Shown: one piece after another, positions 50,370 through 52,362 of the stretch
Position numbering within the stretch: the first letter of the stretch is position 1
Layout of the letters: each line of letters starts with the position of its first letter
Assembly (NCBI GenBank): GCA_964607765.1
Contig: CAZSNT010000057.1
Span: forward strand, 1 to 52,362
Length of the DNA stretch: 52,362 nucleotides
Source of the DNA: CAZSNT01 sp964607765
GTDB lineage: Bacteria; Verrucomicrobiota; Lentisphaeria; Oligosphaerales; JABHEG01
Direction: 5' to 3'
Made by a program: the position numbers and the translations under genes
The notes under the pieces: generated by a model
Databases searched by the model: none
What the model saw: only the letters and a program-made list of their open reading frames with translations
What the model was told of the DNA's origin: nothing

Positions 50370-51362
50370 TTGAGACGTTGCTTACACACAACATGGCTGG
50401 CAATCGCCGCGATGGCAGCGGCGCTATTGCCTGCGCCTGGGGCACACGCCGCATCGAAAATCCGCTACGTCACCATCAAAGGCGTGCGGTACGTGCTCGC
50501 TAAGGATGTGGCGGCCTACTACGGCATGGCCATCGGGGCTGATTCGAACCAGGCCGTGCTGCAGTCACGCTTCTCCAAGCTCACGTTCACGGTCAACAAA
50601 CGTGAAGCCACGGTGAACAAGGTCAAAGTGCATCTGTCCCTGGCCCCCACGCTGTGGCAGAAGCAGGTCGTGCTGAGCGAAACGGATTTCACTCGGTTGA
50701 TCGATCCGGTGATGCGGTCCCAGGCCTTGCCGCGCGCCACACCACGCCGGATCATGCTGGATCCCGGGCACGGCGGCAAGGACCGCGGCACGATCGGCAA
50801 GTGGCAGAAGTATCGGGAGAAGGACTTCACGCTTGCCGTTGCCCGGCAGGTCCGGAACCTGCTTCGCCAGCGCGGCTACACAGTGGGAATGACCCGTGAC
50901 AGTGATAAGACGGTCAGCCTGACCGAACGTGCCGCTTTGGCGAAGCGCTGGAAGGCGGATGCCTTCGTCAGCATCCACGCCAACTACGTGTCGACGGCGT
51001 CGGTCTCGGGTGCCGAAGTGTTCGTGCTCACGCCGAAAAACACGCCGTCGACTTACGGCAACACGCGCAGCAAGGCGGCGAGCCCCGGCAATGCATTTGA
51101 CCAGCGGAGCGCGCTGCTTGGATACGACGTTCAGAAAGCCTTGGTCACCGGCACGAAGTGCGTAGATCGCGGCTTGAAACGGGCGCGCTTCGTCGTGCTG
51201 CGCGACGCGCCCTGTCCGGCCGCTCTCATTGAGGCCGGTTTCATGAGCAATCGACTGGAGGAGAGCCGACTGCGCTCGGCGGCATACCAGGCGAAGATCG
51301 CGGCCGGCATCGCAAACGGCATTCTGCAATACTGCCGCCAGCTGGCGCCCAAGAAGAACTGA
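50370..51362 (+). CDS. N-acetylmuramoyl-L-alanine amidase
   Basis: A 330-aa exported amidase (Amidase_3). The start must be TTG 50370: no in-frame ATG or GTG precedes the signal peptide (TTWLAIAAMAAALLPAPGAHA). A small N-terminal domain (about 30-120; VLAKDVAAYYG) resembles copper-amine-oxidase-N-like or AMIN-like modules. Zinc ligands are H134 (DPGHGG), E150 (YREKD) and H203 (SIHAN); E288 (IEAGFMSN) is the catalytic residue. It cuts the bond between MurNAc and L-Ala in peptidoglycan. It probably works together with the S41 protease upstream. Confidence 0.92.
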   Translation: MRRCLHTTWLAIAAMAAALLPAPGAHAASKIRYVTIKGVRYVLAKDVAAYYGMAIGADSNQAVLQSRFSKLTFTVNKREATVNKVKVHLSLAPTLWQKQVVLSETDFTRLIDPVMRSQALPRATPRRIMLDPGHGGKDRGTIGKWQKYREKDFTLAVARQVRNLLRQRGYTVGMTRDSDKTVSLTERAALAKRWKADAFVSIHANYVSTASVSGAEVFVLTPKNTPSTYGNTRSKAASPGNAFDQRSALLGYDVQKALVTGTKCVDRGLKRARFVVLRDAPCPAALIEAGFMSNRLEESRLRSAAYQAKIAAGIANGILQYCRQLAPKKN

Positions 51363-51395
51363 GCCCGAGCCAGTTGCTGAGGTGTTCAGCGGCTG

Positions 51396-51445
51396 AGGTC
51401 AACCCGACAATCCAGCAACTCAACAACGCGACACTCCAAACAACC
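51396..51445 (+). repeat. C/A-rich leader of degenerate CAAC units
   Basis: The 50 bases before the HIT gene are almost free of G runs and built from degenerate units (CAACCCGAC, CAGCAACT, CAACAACG, CAAACAACC) reaching the ATG. There is no Shine-Dalgarno sequence. It parallels the leader at 18690-18724. Confidence 0.5.
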
Positions 51446-51871
51446 ATGCGAGTCTGTGCATTCTGCAATATCGCTGCGGGTACCGCCACGGCTGACGTGG
51501 TCTACGAAGACGAGCTCATCATCGCCTTCCTCGACGTCGGGCCGCTGGCCAAAGGGCACACGTTGATCGTGCCCAAAGAGCACCACGACAGCCTCGCCAC
51601 CGTGCCGCCTGCAACCGCCGCACGCATGATGGAGTTCGCCTCCAAAATCGCAACCGCCCTAGTCAGAACGGTCGGCGCGGACGGCTACAACCTGTTCGTT
51701 GCCAACGGCTCCTGTGCCGGCCAGGCCGTGCAGCACGTTCATCTGCACATCGTGCCGCGGCATCCGCACGACGGTATCCTGCTGCCGGCGCGCACCGTGC
51801 CCTACACGGATGCCGCTGAGAAGGACGACATCCTCAACCGAACGAGAAAGCGACTGGCACCCCGACCATGA
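51446..51871 (+). CDS. HIT-family nucleotide hydrolase
   Basis: A 141-aa cytoplasmic protein of the histidine-triad superfamily. CAFCNIAAGTATADVVYEDELIIAFLDVGPLAKGHTLIVPKEHH is the Hint-type N-terminal half. The triad is in QHVHLHIVPR (about 97-106). HINT/HIT proteins hydrolyse AMP-linked substrates such as AMP-lysine or AMP-NH2. The two cysteines CAFC at the N-terminus are found in zinc-binding Hint forms. Its stop overlaps the next start (ATGA, 4 bp). No ribosome site is present. Confidence 0.92.
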   Translation: MRVCAFCNIAAGTATADVVYEDELIIAFLDVGPLAKGHTLIVPKEHHDSLATVPPATAARMMEFASKIATALVRTVGADGYNLFVANGSCAGQAVQHVHLHIVPRHPHDGILLPARTVPYTDAAEKDDILNRTRKRLAPRP

Positions 51872-52290
51872 ACGTTGACGCGGATTTCCACAACAGAGTG
51901 CAGAAGATCGTTGAGGCCGATCCCCGGTACCAGCTGGCAGCCTACGAATTCGTGTGCAGCGCCGTCACCTACACGGGGCAGAAGCTCCGCGCCGAGGGCG
52001 CTGCCGCCGAGCGCTTGCACATCAGCGGCAGACAACTGCTCGACGGCATCCGGGAGCTCGCGCTGCAGGAGTTCGGTCCCCTCGCGCTGGATGTGCTGGA
52101 GGAGTGGGGGGTGAAGTGCACGGAAGACTTCGGCGCGGTCGTGTTCAACCTGGTGGAGCACAACCTGCTCGGCGCCAGCGACGACGACTCCCCGGAAGAC
52201 TTCGCCAACGGCTACGACTTCATCGGCGCATTCCTGAAGCCTTTCGTCGAAGTGGGCGAGTTCCCCGCTGATCTCCCCACCATCGACTGA
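51868..52290 (+). CDS. Minf_1886-type conserved protein of the PVC group
   Basis: A 140-aa cytoplasmic protein. FHNRVQKIVEADPRYQLAAYEFVCSAVTYTGQKL, then HISGRQLLDGIRELALQEFGPLALDVLEEWGVKCTEDFGAVVFNLVEHNLLG, match the uncharacterised Minf_1886 family, known mainly from Planctomycetes, Verrucomicrobia and relatives. Function unknown; the fold looks all-helical. It is coupled to the HIT gene by a 4-bp overlap. It is the strongest single taxonomic marker in the window. The remaining 72 bp to the window end show nothing recognisable. Confidence 0.87.
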   Translation: MNVDADFHNRVQKIVEADPRYQLAAYEFVCSAVTYTGQKLRAEGAAAERLHISGRQLLDGIRELALQEFGPLALDVLEEWGVKCTEDFGAVVFNLVEHNLLGASDDDSPEDFANGYDFIGAFLKPFVEVGEFPADLPTID

Positions 52291-52362
52291 CCCCCACGAC
52301 GCGAGGTCTGGGACGACGATTTGGGGTTGGTGGATAGGATCTGACTGATTTGCAGTGTGTTG

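Noticed and set aside
1..52362. tRNA or rRNA genes
   Set aside because: T-loop-like GTTCGA strings occur only inside clear protein genes and no cloverleaf could be formed by eye; no rRNA signature seen.

Overview
The window is a GC-rich bacterial chromosome segment most consistent with the PVC superphylum (Planctomycetota-Verrucomicrobiota-Lentisphaerota and relatives). Pointers are a Minf_1886-type protein (51868-52290), a single-gene prepilin-like protein with an H-x9-DG C-terminus (11192-11863), three sulfatases, PQQ-like propeller proteins and two uroporphyrinogen-decarboxylase-like proteins beside sugar genes. The phylum within PVC cannot be fixed from the sequence. I recognise no rRNA, tRNA, CRISPR array or complete transposase.

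Region 1 (1-2700) is accessory DNA that I read as an integron gene-cassette array. Four attC-like sites (about 247-310, 776-825, 1389-1445, 1866-1929) separate small genes of unknown role: a 165-aa hypothetical, a reversed DUF433/DUF5615 toxin-antitoxin pair, a 137-aa lipoprotein and a 240-aa transglutaminase-like protein. For three successive cassettes the 5' box of the downstream attC is the exact reverse complement (8, 8 and 9 bp) of the GTT box that begins the same cassette. The folded sites carry extrahelical bases. No integrase gene is visible, so within this window it is a CALIN-like array (attC cluster lacking an integrase). On its left is the first 15 codons of an IS110-family transposase, cut by a repeat whose end recurs at 26935-26959.

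Region 2 (2700-7470) holds a truncated TPR gene, an exported protein built of 11-residue repeats, an ankyrin lipoprotein, a rearranged secreted-protein remnant and a trypsin-like protease.

Region 3 (7500-32900) is mainly for use of sulfated and plant or algal polysaccharides. It has three sulfatases, a Gfo/Idh/MocA oxidoreductase, and a GntR regulator followed by an aldehyde:ferredoxin oxidoreductase, a DUF362 protein and an enolase-superfamily enzyme. It continues with a GH127-type beta-L-arabinofuranosidase, a secreted metallopeptidase, a UroD-like protein, a PQQ-propeller protein, a right-handed beta-helix protein and a sugar isomerase/epimerase.

Region 4 (32900-48700) has an acidic orphan protein, a YgiN-like monooxygenase, an AAA/DUF4143 ATPase and a 1296-aa exported protein joining a methyltransferase-like fold, PQQ propellers and a LamG domain. 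A lipoprotein propeller stands opposite a polyol-type operon: glycerol dehydrogenase-like, GlpD-like, UroD-like, FGGY kinase and a sugar-binding lipoprotein. Region 5 (48700-52362) is cell-envelope and housekeeping: S41 protease, N-acetylmuramoyl-L-alanine amidase, HIT protein and the Minf_1886-type protein. Short tandem arrays of 7-, 9- and 10-bp units sit in several intergenic gaps between these operons.
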